A DNA stretch of 64,000 nucleotides from Flavobacterium sp. K5-23 (GCF_023278045.1 NZ_CP056783.1:1521501-1585500), one strand, 5' to 3'. Positions 26,465 through 36,149 are shown, counted from the stretch's first letter. Program-made: numbers and translations. The notes: generated by a model from the sequence alone, not told the origin.

Positions 26465-27337
26465 ATGATTAGTAAAGTTATATTAGGCACAGTTCAAATG
26501 GGATTGGATTATGGAGTGAACAATCATTCGGGTAAAATTTCTTTTGAAGATAGTTGTGCTATTTTATCAGAAGCATTTGAAAATGGTATAGGACTATTAG
26601 ATACAGCAGAAGCTTATGGCAATGCACATCAAGTAATAGGCGATTTTCACAGATTAAATCCAAAAGTCAAATTTAAAGTGATTACCAAAATTCCACACAG
26701 TACTGTGTATGATGAGGTAGCGCAGAAAATAAAGAAATATTGCGAAGAGCTTCATGTTGATTGTCTGGAAGTGTTGATGTTTCATTCTTTTGATTCATAC
26801 AAAAACTGCAATGAGGATTTGAGTGTTTTAGAATCATTGAAAGAGCAAGAGGTTATTAACCATATTGGTGTTTCTGTTTATACGAATGAACAAATTGAAG
26901 AATTATTGTTAGACGATAGAATCACGGTTGTTCAATTGCCTTATAATTTGTTAGACAATGAGACGGTTAGAGGTAAATTACTCAGTCAATTGAAGGACAA
27001 AGGTAAAATAGTGCATACGCGTTCTGCCTTTTTGCAAGGATTATTCTTTAAAGATACTTCTGAAAAAAACAGAATTTATCAGGAATTATCAAATGATATA
27101 GAGTCAATAAAACACATTGCAGGAGAGGAAAATACTACGATTGCTAATTTAGCTTTGAGTTATTGTTTGAGTCAGAATTCTATTGATAATGTTTTAATTG
27201 GAGTTGATTCGGTAGGACAGTTGGAAGAAAATTTAAAATCGTTGAATTACGCTATTAGTAAAGAAGCTGTGGCAAAAATAAATTCAATAAAAGTTAAAAA
27301 TACTGATTTATTAAATCCTTCATTATGGAAAAAATAA
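26465..27337 (+). CDS. aldo/keto reductase within the nonulosonate module
   Basis: A 290-aa AKR-superfamily protein. KVILGTVQMGLDYGVNN begins the barrel, LLDTAEAYGNAHQVIG carries the catalytic Asp/Tyr, and VITKIPHS and EVLMFHSFD supply the Lys and His positions. The ATG at 26465 matches family starts; an upstream TTG at 26438 is less likely. Its end overlaps the next start by 13 nt, indicating tight coupling to the cytidylyltransferase. AKRs are not part of canonical Pse or Leg synthesis, so it points to a modified sugar; the reaction is unknown. Confidence 0.83.
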   Translation: MISKVILGTVQMGLDYGVNNHSGKISFEDSCAILSEAFENGIGLLDTAEAYGNAHQVIGDFHRLNPKVKFKVITKIPHSTVYDEVAQKIKKYCEELHVDCLEVLMFHSFDSYKNCNEDLSVLESLKEQEVINHIGVSVYTNEQIEELLLDDRITVVQLPYNLLDNETVRGKLLSQLKDKGKIVHTRSAFLQGLFFKDTSEKNRIYQELSNDIESIKHIAGEENTTIANLALSYCLSQNSIDNVLIGVDSVGQLEENLKSLNYAISKEAVAKINSIKVKNTDLLNPSLWKK

Positions 27338-28065
27338 AAGTAGCGGCAATAATTCAGGCTAGAAGAGGATCAACTAGATTGCCGGATAAAGTTTTTCTTG
27401 AATTAGCAGGCAAACCATTGTTGGAGCATGTTGTTTTGAGACTGAAAGTATCAAGCTTACTAGATGAAATTATAATTGCAACCACTGTTTCTGCTAATGA
27501 TGATTTTGTTGAGTTATGGGCAAATAACAATAATATTAAATTTTTTAGAGGATCTGAAGAAAATGTGTTAGAACGTTATTACCAAGCTGCTAAGGAATAC
27601 AATGTTGATATTATAGTAAGAATAACAGCTGATGATCCTTTTAAGGATGTCAGATTAATAGATGAAGCTGTTAATTTGCTGATTGAAAACAATTTAGATT
27701 TTGTATGTAATAATAGTCCTGTTTCCTTCCCTGAGGGGCTAGATGTAGAAGTTATGACTTTTGAAGCTTTAGAGAAATCTTACAAAAATGCCGTAAGTGA
27801 TTTTGATAAAGAGCATGTAACACAATATATACACAAAAATAAAAATAATTTTAATGTTTGTAATATTCAGAATGACAAAGATCTGTCTTCATATAGATGG
27901 ACTTTGGATACCTTTGAAGATTATGAATTTGCAAAAAAAATATATTCTGAATTATACAAAGAGGGAGAGGTCTTTTTAAGGGAAGAAATGTTTAATATAT
28001 TAGAAGAAATACCTTCAATTATGGAATTGAATAACAAGGTAAAAAGAAGTGATTTATATCGTTAA
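27325..28065 (+). CDS. SpsF/PseF-like cytidylyltransferase
   Basis: A 246-aa nucleotidyltransferase, expected to activate the ulosonic acid with CTP. The N-terminal AAIIQARRGSTRLPDKVFLELAGKPLLEH is the NTP-binding motif (RxGSxRLPxK), VRITADDPFKD supplies the metal-binding acidic residues, and FPEGLDVEVM, SDFDKEHVTQYI and YRWTLDTFEDYEF are typical of the SpsF branch. CMP-nonulosonate formation is the likely role. Confidence 0.87.
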   Translation: MEKIKVAAIIQARRGSTRLPDKVFLELAGKPLLEHVVLRLKVSSLLDEIIIATTVSANDDFVELWANNNNIKFFRGSEENVLERYYQAAKEYNVDIIVRITADDPFKDVRLIDEAVNLLIENNLDFVCNNSPVSFPEGLDVEVMTFEALEKSYKNAVSDFDKEHVTQYIHKNKNNFNVCNIQNDKDLSSYRWTLDTFEDYEFAKKIYSELYKEGEVFLREEMFNILEEIPSIMELNNKVKRSDLYR

Positions 28066-28080
28066 TTTAATTATAATTTT

Positions 28081-29259
28081 ATGAAAAGAATATCTGATTT
28101 AGAAAAAAAATATGTTTTAGAGGCTTTAGAAAATGAATTTGCTACATCGAAAAATGGGTTGTTTACGAATAGAATGGAATCAAAATTCACAGAGGTATTC
28201 CAGAACGAATTTTCTATTAGCCATGTGAATGGTACTGCAACGATGCATACTGCATTGCATGCATTAGGTGTTAAAGAAGGGGATGAGGTTATTGTTCCAG
28301 CTTTAACTATGTCTAGTACTTCTTTATGTGTGTTACAAAATGGGTCGATACCCGTTTTTGCTGATGTGGATAGAAATACTTTTAATATTGACCCGAAATC
28401 CATTAGAGAGAAGATTACGGAAAAGACTAAAGCAATTATAACAGTTTCTTTGTATGGTCTTTCACCAGAATATGATGAAATTATTCAAATTTGTAAAGAG
28501 TTTAATTTGTTTTTAATAGAAGATAATGCAGAATGTTTTTTAGGTTATTATAAAGATAAATTAGTCGGTACTTTTGGGGATTTTTCTAGTTATAGTTTTC
28601 AAGCAAGCAAGCACATAAGTTGTGGAGAAGGAGGAATGTTAACCACTAATGATGTTGAATTAGCGGATGTTGCGAGAAGATTTACTTCTTTAGGTTATGC
28701 TGGTGTGAGTGCTAAACAGGCTAAAATAACAAGGAATGATATTCAAGACCCAAACTATAATAGACACGTGTCTGTAGGGTATAACTATAGAATGTCAGAG
28801 GTTCAATCAGCTGTAATTTTGGGGCAGTTGGAAAGAATAGAAGAGTTAGTAGATGTTAGGATAGAAGTGGCTAAACTTTTTGATGAAGCAATTCTGGGGA
28901 GTGGATTAGTTACAAAGCAATATACTCCGGATTATTGTGTTAATTCTTACTGGAGTTATTCTATGGTTTTGAATACGGATAACCCAAAGGTTGATTGGTA
29001 TAGATTCAGAGATTTGTTTCAAAAAAATGGAGGAGATGGTTTTTATGCAGCTTGGAAATTGACTTATATGGAACCATTATTTTTGAACGAAATACAAAAT
29101 TATTCAGGAGTATATCAAAAATATGAAAAAGGCTTATGCCCTAATTCAGAATTTTTACAGGAAAGAATGATTCAGTTGAAAACTAATTATTGGGATTTGA
29201 GTGAAGCTAAGATTCAGGCTGATATTCTTAAGAAAACTTTGAACGAATTTGAGCAATAA
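28081..29259 (+). CDS. DegT/DnrJ/EryC1 PLP aminotransferase (PseC-like)
   Basis: A 392-aa sugar aminotransferase. Residues HVNGTATMHTALHAL form the PLP-phosphate loop, GDEVIVPALTMSSTS follows, EDNAECFLG carries the PLP Asp, and FQASKHISCGEGGML holds the Schiff-base Lys177. VGYNYRMSEVQSAVILGQLERIEEL is the family's conserved C-terminal stretch. It would add the 4-amino group to the PseB product. It closes the nonulosonate module: a large inverted repeat follows. Confidence 0.88.
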   Translation: MKRISDLEKKYVLEALENEFATSKNGLFTNRMESKFTEVFQNEFSISHVNGTATMHTALHALGVKEGDEVIVPALTMSSTSLCVLQNGSIPVFADVDRNTFNIDPKSIREKITEKTKAIITVSLYGLSPEYDEIIQICKEFNLFLIEDNAECFLGYYKDKLVGTFGDFSSYSFQASKHISCGEGGMLTTNDVELADVARRFTSLGYAGVSAKQAKITRNDIQDPNYNRHVSVGYNYRMSEVQSAVILGQLERIEELVDVRIEVAKLFDEAILGSGLVTKQYTPDYCVNSYWSYSMVLNTDNPKVDWYRFRDLFQKNGGDGFYAAWKLTYMEPLFLNEIQNYSGVYQKYEKGLCPNSEFLQERMIQLKTNYWDLSEAKIQADILKKTLNEFEQ

Positions 29260-29289
29260 TTTAGTTGCCGAATTTGTGTATAGATTGAA

Positions 29290-29337
29290 AAATTTAGTAT
29301 ACCATTAAAAATGTTATTTTTAATGGTATACTAAATT
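29290..29337. terminator. long inverted repeat ending the nonulosonate module
   Basis: Two complementary arms of about 22 bp (core TTTAGTATACCATTAAAAA and its complement) with a 4-nt loop region near 29312-29315, flanked by A- and T-runs, 30 bp after the aminotransferase stop. It could terminate in both directions. Confidence 0.8.
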
Positions 29338-29432
29338 TTTATCGTTCTCTAATAAATTACATACTTATTTTTTTTGTTTAGCCAATCTTAAATTTTTTTA
29401 ATAATTTTTTTAAAGTAGTATTAATAGTGAAA

Positions 29433-30935
29433 ATGTTTACCTCAGTCTTAACAAGTAGTAATAAATTTAGAAAAGGAGGGATAGTTCCATTAATTTCTAA
29501 AATCACTTCAAACAAGGTGTTAAATTACACCATTTCTACTTATATTATTTATGTGCTGTATTTTGTGAATTCTATATTTATTGCAATGTACTTAGGGCCT
29601 TATTATTTAGGAGTATGGGGCTTTATTAATTTGGTTATACAATATCTTGCCCAACTTAATTTTGGTATAACACATTCTGTTAATTCAATAGTTTCAATTT
29701 CAAAGGAAGATAAAATTCATATTACTAAAGTGTTAGGGTCTTCGATTAGTATTCTGAGTTTGTTATCTATTACTTTGTTATTATTTTGGGTATTTAGTAT
29801 AGTATTTGATTTTGATATTGGGGAAAAGTATCATTTTTATAAATATCTTCCATTAGTTTTAGTAATTGCTATAATGGCTTATTTTAATAGCTTGATTTCT
29901 AATATTTTCAGGGCATATGGCAAATTAAATGAAATAATGTTTAATCAAATATTCTATCCTTTATTATCCCTTTTATGTATAATTATTTATATGGGTATTG
30001 ATTTGTTATGGGCCTTGGTAATAAGTAATGCAATTTCATCAATTATTATATTTGTTGTGTTAATTGTAAGATGTCCAATAAAAATAACCCCAGTTTTTGA
30101 TGTGTCAATGGCAAAAATGATTGTAAGAAAGGGATTGTATTTGTTTTTATATAATACCTCTTTTTATCTTATAATAATTACAACTAGATCTTTTGTAAGT
30201 GCATATTATCCTGTGTCAGAATTTGGTTATTTTACATTTGCATTTACTTTGGCTAATGCGGTATTACTATTATTAGAATCTTTTTCTTTTCTTATTTATC
30301 CAAAACTTTTAAATCGTTTTTCTAAATACTCAAACTCTCAAAGTTATTCTTTATTGAAAGAAGTTAGAAGTGCTTATTTAACTGTTTCTCATTTAATTAT
30401 TCATTTGGCTATTTTATTTGTTCCAGTTTTTTTATTGTTTTTCCCTAAATATGAATCTGCTCAAAAGGCATATCATTTGATAGCCTTAACTGTTGTGTTA
30501 TTTACAAATTCTTTTGGATATCAAGAACTTTTAATTTCAAGGAGTAATGAAAAGAAACTTGGCTTCTTGGCTTTTAGTTGTTTGATCTTAAATATCGTAA
30601 TATGTTGTTTAATGGTAAAAATATTTGATGTTCCCTATTATTTAATTGCTTTTGGGACCATGATTACATATATGGTTTATATTTATTTAGTAGGTAAAAA
30701 TGGGATTAAGTTGTTGGATGTAAAGCCTGATTTTATTAGTGTTATAAAAGACATATATCCATTTAGAATTATGATTCCATATTTCTCAAGTCTATTAATT
30801 TTCTTTACAGTTAAAAACAATATTTATTTAGTTGTACCGATAATAATTTTTTTAATATTAAATTTTAAAACAATATTAGCATTTAAAAAAATAATAAATT
30901 TAGTCATGACTAAACCTGAAATAATTAATATATAA
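29433..30935 (+). CDS. wzx: Wzx-type polysaccharide flippase
   Basis: About 500 aa with roughly 12-14 hydrophobic segments; MOP/polysaccharide-synthase flippase fold that moves undecaprenyl-PP-linked repeat units across the inner membrane. The N-terminal VLNYTISTYIIYVLYFVNS and FIAMYLGPYYLGVWGFINLV match the family. The ATG at 29433 is preferred; a GTG two codons upstream (29427) is also possible. Located with a Wzy-like polymerase and glycosyltransferases, it defines a Wzx/Wzy pathway. AT-rich like its neighbours. Confidence 0.88.
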   Translation: MFTSVLTSSNKFRKGGIVPLISKITSNKVLNYTISTYIIYVLYFVNSIFIAMYLGPYYLGVWGFINLVIQYLAQLNFGITHSVNSIVSISKEDKIHITKVLGSSISILSLLSITLLLFWVFSIVFDFDIGEKYHFYKYLPLVLVIAIMAYFNSLISNIFRAYGKLNEIMFNQIFYPLLSLLCIIIYMGIDLLWALVISNAISSIIIFVVLIVRCPIKITPVFDVSMAKMIVRKGLYLFLYNTSFYLIIITTRSFVSAYYPVSEFGYFTFAFTLANAVLLLLESFSFLIYPKLLNRFSKYSNSQSYSLLKEVRSAYLTVSHLIIHLAILFVPVFLLFFPKYESAQKAYHLIALTVVLFTNSFGYQELLISRSNEKKLGFLAFSCLILNIVICCLMVKIFDVPYYLIAFGTMITYMVYIYLVGKNGIKLLDVKPDFISVIKDIYPFRIMIPYFSSLLIFFTVKNNIYLVVPIIIFLILNFKTILAFKKIINLVMTKPEIINI

Positions 30936-31001
30936 TCGTAAAATCTTGTTTATATTAATTACAATGATTTTTATTAATTTTCTATATCCGATTAAAGCAA
31001 T

Positions 31002-31982
31002 ATGATAATTCAAAAAATAAAAACAACAAAGTTGTATTATATTCTATCAATAATAAAAGCTGGAATTTATTATTATTATTATTATTTAAGAAATAAAAAA
31101 GTTTCATATTTTGATTATAACCAATTATCTAAAAGCTATCCTGTTTTTTCGTTATCTAGAAATCCAGGAGTAATTGGAAATAAGTGTTATGGTAATTTAT
31201 GGGCAGTGAAAAATGGACTATCTTCTAAATTTAATAAGAATTGTATAATTGAGCATGGTTTGTATTTTGGTGAATATGTTTTATTAGATGACCTTAAGCT
31301 AAAAAAACCAGAAGTTATATATACATATGGAAATTATAGAAAAAATGTTTTGGAAAATTGTGATCACGAATTTCTGAAAGGTGTTAGAATTGAAGCCATA
31401 GGGCCATATATTAATTATGCTTCTAATTTTAGTAATAGCAAAGTTTTAGAAAAAATAAAAAAAAAATATGGTAAGATTCTTTTAGTTTTTCCTACTCATG
31501 CTTCCCCAGAGGTAGATTTAAATTACAAGGAAAACGATTTTTTTGAAAAAATAGGTGAAGTAGCAAAGGACTATGACAAAGTTTTTGTTTCATTATTTTG
31601 GTTAGATATAATTAAAGGTAAACATTTACTATATGAAAAACTTGGATACAAAGTTGTTACAGCTGGTTCAAGAAATGACCCAAGATTTTTAAACAGATTA
31701 AAAGATTTAATAGAAATTTCAACCATGACTATGTCTAATGATATAGGGACACATATAGGTTATTGTATTAGTCTTAACAAACCACACTACTATTTTTATC
31801 AAAAAATAGAAACTAAAATTGTTCAGCCTGTATTTTGTGAAGATATCGATAGTAATCGTAAAGTTTTAATTGAAAAAGAAAGAACAATGTTTTCTGAAAT
31901 ATTTTATTCTAAAAATCCAATGATTACCGATGATCAAATGAAACTGGTAGAACACTATTGGGGAAAAAATATTTATATATGA
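31002..31982 (+). CDS. unrecognised protein, possible GT-B-like transferase
   Basis: A 326-aa protein that I do not recognise with confidence. A short hydrophobic, tyrosine-rich N-terminus (AGIYYYYYYLRNK) precedes a soluble body. The second half has alternating strand/helix character (KILLVFPTHASPEVDL, DKVFVSLFWLDII, GYKVVTAGSRNDPRFLNRL). It ends with MTMSNDIGTHIGYCISLNKPHYYF, reminiscent of the Ser/Gly-rich acceptor loop of GT-B enzymes that use nucleotide or CMP sugars. Its stop overlaps the next start (ATGA). A glycosyltransferase, perhaps for the nonulosonic acid, is an inference from position. Confidence 0.6.
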   Translation: MIIQKIKTTKLYYILSIIKAGIYYYYYYLRNKKVSYFDYNQLSKSYPVFSLSRNPGVIGNKCYGNLWAVKNGLSSKFNKNCIIEHGLYFGEYVLLDDLKLKKPEVIYTYGNYRKNVLENCDHEFLKGVRIEAIGPYINYASNFSNSKVLEKIKKKYGKILLVFPTHASPEVDLNYKENDFFEKIGEVAKDYDKVFVSLFWLDIIKGKHLLYEKLGYKVVTAGSRNDPRFLNRLKDLIEISTMTMSNDIGTHIGYCISLNKPHYYFYQKIETKIVQPVFCEDIDSNRKVLIEKERTMFSEIFYSKNPMITDDQMKLVEHYWGKNIYI

Positions 31983-32824
31983 TAGTAGCTATTAACTATT
32001 CAAATGAAGTGTTTAAAAATGCTGCCAAGTTGAATTCATTTACCGCAAAATATTTCGGAAAAGTAGATAAAATCATTTCTTATAGTCCAAATGATATTGA
32101 TGAATATTTTAAAAATAAAAATTTCAAAATATTTGAAAATAAAAGAGGAGATGGGTGTTGGCTATGGAAACCTTATTTTATAAATAAGACACTTCAAGAA
32201 TTGAATGAAGGAGATTATCTTATTTATCTAGATGCAGGGATATGTTATTTGAATGATGTTAATCATTTGATTAATAAAATGAATAATGTGAATCAAGACG
32301 TCTTTTTTACACAAACTCCATTATTAGAAGTACAATATACGCATCCAAATGTATTAAAAAAAGTTAACGCTGAATCGTTTAAATTTACAAATCAAGCACA
32401 AGCAGGTTTGATGATAATTAAAAAATCTAATTTTACATTAAAATTTATACAGGAGTGGTTGGATTTGTGTCAGAATTTTGATTTGTTAACAGGTAATTTT
32501 CAAGATCATATTTTTGATGAGTTATATATTTCTCATAGAGAAGATCAATCGTTATTTAGCATATTGACAAAAAAACATGGACTAACTCCGTTTATGGATT
32601 GTACTGATTATGGCAGATTTCCGGTTCATTACTTCAACAGTGGAGTACTTTTTAGAGTTCCTAAATATGGATCAAATTACAAGGTTGAAAAAACTTTTTT
32701 TTTGCTTTTTAGAAGATCAAACCCTATTGTTTATTTTTTAAAGTTTATGGTAAAAACATTATTTGCTTATTTTGGTTTTGCCAGTTATAAAATTTTATCG
32801 AATATCGCAAATTTAAGATCATGA
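31979..32824 (+). CDS. putative GT-A glycosyltransferase
   Basis: A 281-aa protein with a GT-A-like DxD-type acidic motif in GDYLIYLDAGICYLND near residue 80 and an upstream DGCWLWKPYFI motif shared by a family of uncharacterised capsule glycosyltransferases. SHREDQSLFSIL is a further conserved stretch. A hydrophobic/basic C-terminus may hold it at the membrane. The ATG at 31979 overlaps the previous stop; the in-frame TTG upstream is unlikely. Donor sugar unknown. Confidence 0.75.
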   Translation: MIVAINYSNEVFKNAAKLNSFTAKYFGKVDKIISYSPNDIDEYFKNKNFKIFENKRGDGCWLWKPYFINKTLQELNEGDYLIYLDAGICYLNDVNHLINKMNNVNQDVFFTQTPLLEVQYTHPNVLKKVNAESFKFTNQAQAGLMIIKKSNFTLKFIQEWLDLCQNFDLLTGNFQDHIFDELYISHREDQSLFSILTKKHGLTPFMDCTDYGRFPVHYFNSGVLFRVPKYGSNYKVEKTFFLLFRRSNPIVYFLKFMVKTLFAYFGFASYKILSNIANLRS

Positions 32825-33960
32825 GTAAAACAACTATTATTTTTGATTATTCTGTTGAAGGACATCATTTAGAGTATCTTAATCACTTATATAATTTTTG
32901 CGTTAATCTTAAAGGTGAACAATTTATTTTTATTATTCCAGAAACTTTTGAATTAGTTTCTAATAAATTGAATTGGCCTTATTCTGAAAATACTAAAATT
33001 TTATTTATAGATAATTTGGATTTGACAAATTCAAATATTACAGGTATTCTCAAGTCTTTTTATCTTTGTCGTTATTTAAAAACTCAAGTAAAAAAATATA
33101 AAGCTACCGATGTTTTTTTGATTTCTATGATGGAATTCATGCCTTTTTTGCCATTATTTATAAACAAAAAAACCAAAATTTCAGGAATTATATACTTGAT
33201 ATATTTATATCGTTGGAACAAATCAAATATGCTTTCTCGCATAATTGATTCAGTAAAATATGTTTTATTTTCCAAATTAGATGTGTTTAAAAATATTTTT
33301 TTATTAAATGATAATATTGCTCCTACATATTTAAATAAAATATTTAAAACTACAAATTTTAAATATTTGCCAGACCCATTTATGCCATTGTCAATTAATG
33401 AGCTAAAGGATTTAAGAGGTGATTTGAATATTGATGCGGAAAAAATTGTTTGTTTGCATTTTGGTGCATTAACAGAGAGAAAAGGAACATTAGAAATCTT
33501 AAAAGCCATATTAGAGGTTGACCCAGAAAAAATCAGTCGATACTGCTTTATTTTTGCGGGTAAAATTAGTGCGGATATTAAAGAAGATTTTTATTCTTTA
33601 TCAAATGAAGTAAAGACAAAAACAGAAATAATTATATATGATGATTATATTGATTATAATTTTATAGGCTCATTATGTATAACAAGTGATTTTGTATTAA
33701 TACCTTATAAAAATACGGAGCAAAGTAGCGGTGTTATTTGTTATTCCGCTCAGTTTGAAGTTCCAGTGGTTGGGCCAAGAATTGGGTTGTTAGGGAAAAT
33801 TATTAAGCGAAATAAATTAGGAATATTATTAGACAATAGCTCTGTTGAAAGTATTAAAAAATTTCTCAATAACACAGAAGACAATAAATATTTGGTTAAA
33901 AGTAATTATCTTAAAAATAATACAATTTCTCAGTTTGTAAATATAATTTTTAAGGAGTAA
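32821..33960 (+). CDS. GT-B (GT4-like) glycosyltransferase
   Basis: A 379-aa protein. The N-terminal IIFDYSVEGHHLEYLNHLY is a sugar-acceptor-domain start, and the C-terminal half shows GT4 features: VCLHFGALTERKGTLEILKAI, CFIFAGKI and SDFVLIPYKNTEQSSGVICYSAQFEVPVVGP, with the E-x7-E-like acceptor loop degenerated to EQSSG. Overlaps the preceding gene by 4 nt (ATGA), so translationally coupled. Donor not predictable. Confidence 0.8.
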   Translation: MSKTTIIFDYSVEGHHLEYLNHLYNFCVNLKGEQFIFIIPETFELVSNKLNWPYSENTKILFIDNLDLTNSNITGILKSFYLCRYLKTQVKKYKATDVFLISMMEFMPFLPLFINKKTKISGIIYLIYLYRWNKSNMLSRIIDSVKYVLFSKLDVFKNIFLLNDNIAPTYLNKIFKTTNFKYLPDPFMPLSINELKDLRGDLNIDAEKIVCLHFGALTERKGTLEILKAILEVDPEKISRYCFIFAGKISADIKEDFYSLSNEVKTKTEIIIYDDYIDYNFIGSLCITSDFVLIPYKNTEQSSGVICYSAQFEVPVVGPRIGLLGKIIKRNKLGILLDNSSVESIKKFLNNTEDNKYLVKSNYLKNNTISQFVNIIFKE

Positions 33961-33967
33961 ATATTCT

Positions 33968-35050
33968 ATGAGATATGTTTTTTCTTTTGTTGATTTATGG
34001 CCTTATTTATTAATTGCTGTTGTCTTTTTTATATGCTTATTTCTAAAATCTAAGCATAATTCTGTAATTATTTATTTAACACTATTTATTTTTTGTGCCC
34101 TTAGATATGATGTAGGATGGGATTACATGTCTTATATTTCCGATTTGGAAAGTGGATATGAGGAGATATTAGATTCACGATATGAACTCTTTAGTAAGGG
34201 CATTTTTCTGATAGGGAGTTATCTTAATTTTTATCCAATAGTCTTTATTATTTTTGCGTATTTAACTTTAAAAATTGTCTATGATTCAATAAATTTATAT
34301 TCAATTAACCCTTTATTGTCATGGGTAGTATATTATTCGATGCCACTTTTCTTTTTTTCTGCTTTATCTACAATAAGACAATCTTTAGCAACCGTTATTG
34401 TTTTTTATTCGTATCGATTTGTTAAAGAAAAGAAGTATGTTTACTTTTTACTTACTATATTAATTGGAAGTCTGTTCCATGTTTCAGCGGTTATAGGTAT
34501 TTTAATTTTGCCACTGGTAATGTTTCCAATAAGTAAAACTAAAAATATTATATTATTTATTTTGTCATTTTTTATTTCAACAATAATCTATAATTATTTA
34601 ATAAATTTAAACGCAGGAATCAGTAGTTTAACTAGGTTGCAAAGTTATATTTTAAATGATGAGAACGTTAAACCTAATAAGATCATTTATTTATATTATG
34701 CAATTGGGGTATTTAATCTTCTGTTTTTTGATAAATTAATTAGTTATAATAATAGGAATAAAGATTTTATAACTCTTTTTAATTTTGGATTGATAATGCT
34801 TAATTTATTGTCATTTGAGCCTATTAGTTCATTAAGAATTAGCGCTTTTTTTATGCTTTATATTATTTATTTAATTCCTTATTATGTTAAGTTTTTTACA
34901 GCTAAAGATCATTTAATCGTGCAGTTTTCCATCACAGGAGGCTTTCTAGCCTTATCTTTTTTTTATATTTATTTATATGTTAATTCGTACAATGAATTTG
35001 TGTTAGCAAAAGTTTCGTTTTTACCATACAAATTCTGGTTTTTCGAATAA
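33968..35050 (+). CDS. wzy: EpsG-family O-unit polymerase (Wzy-type)
   Basis: A 360-aa integral membrane protein with about ten predicted helices. RYDVGWDYMSYISDLE near residue 50 and STIRQSLATVIVFYSYRF with SLFHVSAVIGIL are the EpsG/Wzy signatures (Arg in an extracytoplasmic loop, IRQ motif and His). It polymerises flipped repeat units in the periplasm. Position among glycosyltransferases and after Wzx supports this. Wzy proteins diverge fast, so family membership rests on these motifs and topology. Confidence 0.85.
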   Translation: MRYVFSFVDLWPYLLIAVVFFICLFLKSKHNSVIIYLTLFIFCALRYDVGWDYMSYISDLESGYEEILDSRYELFSKGIFLIGSYLNFYPIVFIIFAYLTLKIVYDSINLYSINPLLSWVVYYSMPLFFFSALSTIRQSLATVIVFYSYRFVKEKKYVYFLLTILIGSLFHVSAVIGILILPLVMFPISKTKNIILFILSFFISTIIYNYLINLNAGISSLTRLQSYILNDENVKPNKIIYLYYAIGVFNLLFFDKLISYNNRNKDFITLFNFGLIMLNLLSFEPISSLRISAFFMLYIIYLIPYYVKFFTAKDHLIVQFSITGGFLALSFFYIYLYVNSYNEFVLAKVSFLPYKFWFFE

Positions 35051-35075
35051 AAAAATATTTTAACTTAATTAGTTT

Positions 35076-36149
35076 ATGAAAGTCGGTATAGTATTATCAG
35101 GAAATATAGAATCACAACCTTATGTTAGTTATTATACTGATGTGTTTGACAATATAGATATTGATTATGAATATATTTGTTGGGATAGAGAGAAAGTAAA
35201 TCCTTCTGTTTATAATAATCATAATGTGATTTCTATTGATGTAAAAGGTTCAGTTAGAAATAATAATTTCAGAAAGTTATATGATTATTGGCTTTTTTCA
35301 AAGAATGTAAAAAATCATTTAGACAAAAATCATTATGATTTTCTATTGATACATACTATTGTTAATGGAGTTTTTCTTAAAAATTATTTGATAAAATATT
35401 ACAAGAACAAATATATATTTGATATAAGAGATTATTCGCCTATTTATCCTTTTGTGAAAAATACGGTAGAAAAAATAATAACTCAAAGTTTATTTACCTC
35501 AGTATCTTCTGAAGGGTTTTTAAAATGGCTCCCTAATAAAAGTAAGGTTGTAATTAGTCATAATGTATCAAAATATAGTCTAGATGTTTCTTTGTTAAAT
35601 AATAATGGGTTATTAAATAATAACGATTCGATTACAATTTTGACAATAGGGAAAATAAGGGATTTTTATTCAAATAAAAGAGTAATTAATGACTTAGGGA
35701 ACAAGCAGGGTATAAAAATGATATTTTCTGGATCTGGTATAGAGAGTGAAAAATTAGAAACATTTTCTTTAAATAATTATAATAACATATTATTTACTGG
35801 TCCCTATGAAAAAAAAGACGAGTCAACTTTTGTAAAGTCTTCAAATATGCTAAATATAGTTTTACCTAAAAATATTTTAAGTACATCATTGATAAGTAAT
35901 AGGTTTTATTTAGCATTAACTCATAGAAAACTGATGATAGTAAATGAAGAAAGTTTTCAGGCAACTTTTATAAAAAAATATAATTTAGGTATAATAGTCA
36001 AATCTGAGGATGATATTTATGTTAAAATGATGGAATATATTAAAGATTTTGATTACAATTCTTTCGATAAAGGATGTGATGATTTAATTGGAATAATTAA
36101 AAAGGACATCGTAATTTTTGAGAATACCATTAAAGAAAAATTAAGCTGA
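35076..36149 (+). CDS. putative GT-B glycosyltransferase
   Basis: A 357-aa protein with a GT-B layout: an N-terminal domain (VGIVLSGNIESQPYVSYYTDVF), IFDIRDYSPIYPFV at the linker, then ITILTIGKIRDFYSN and MIFSGSGIESEKLETF, and a degenerate acceptor loop (LISNRFYLALTHRKLMIVNEE). Low similarity to well-known GT4 members. Sugar specificity unknown. Very AT-rich. Confidence 0.72.
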   Translation: MKVGIVLSGNIESQPYVSYYTDVFDNIDIDYEYICWDREKVNPSVYNNHNVISIDVKGSVRNNNFRKLYDYWLFSKNVKNHLDKNHYDFLLIHTIVNGVFLKNYLIKYYKNKYIFDIRDYSPIYPFVKNTVEKIITQSLFTSVSSEGFLKWLPNKSKVVISHNVSKYSLDVSLLNNNGLLNNNDSITILTIGKIRDFYSNKRVINDLGNKQGIKMIFSGSGIESEKLETFSLNNYNNILFTGPYEKKDESTFVKSSNMLNIVLPKNILSTSLISNRFYLALTHRKLMIVNEESFQATFIKKYNLGIIVKSEDDIYVKMMEYIKDFDYNSFDKGCDDLIGIIKKDIVIFENTIKEKLS

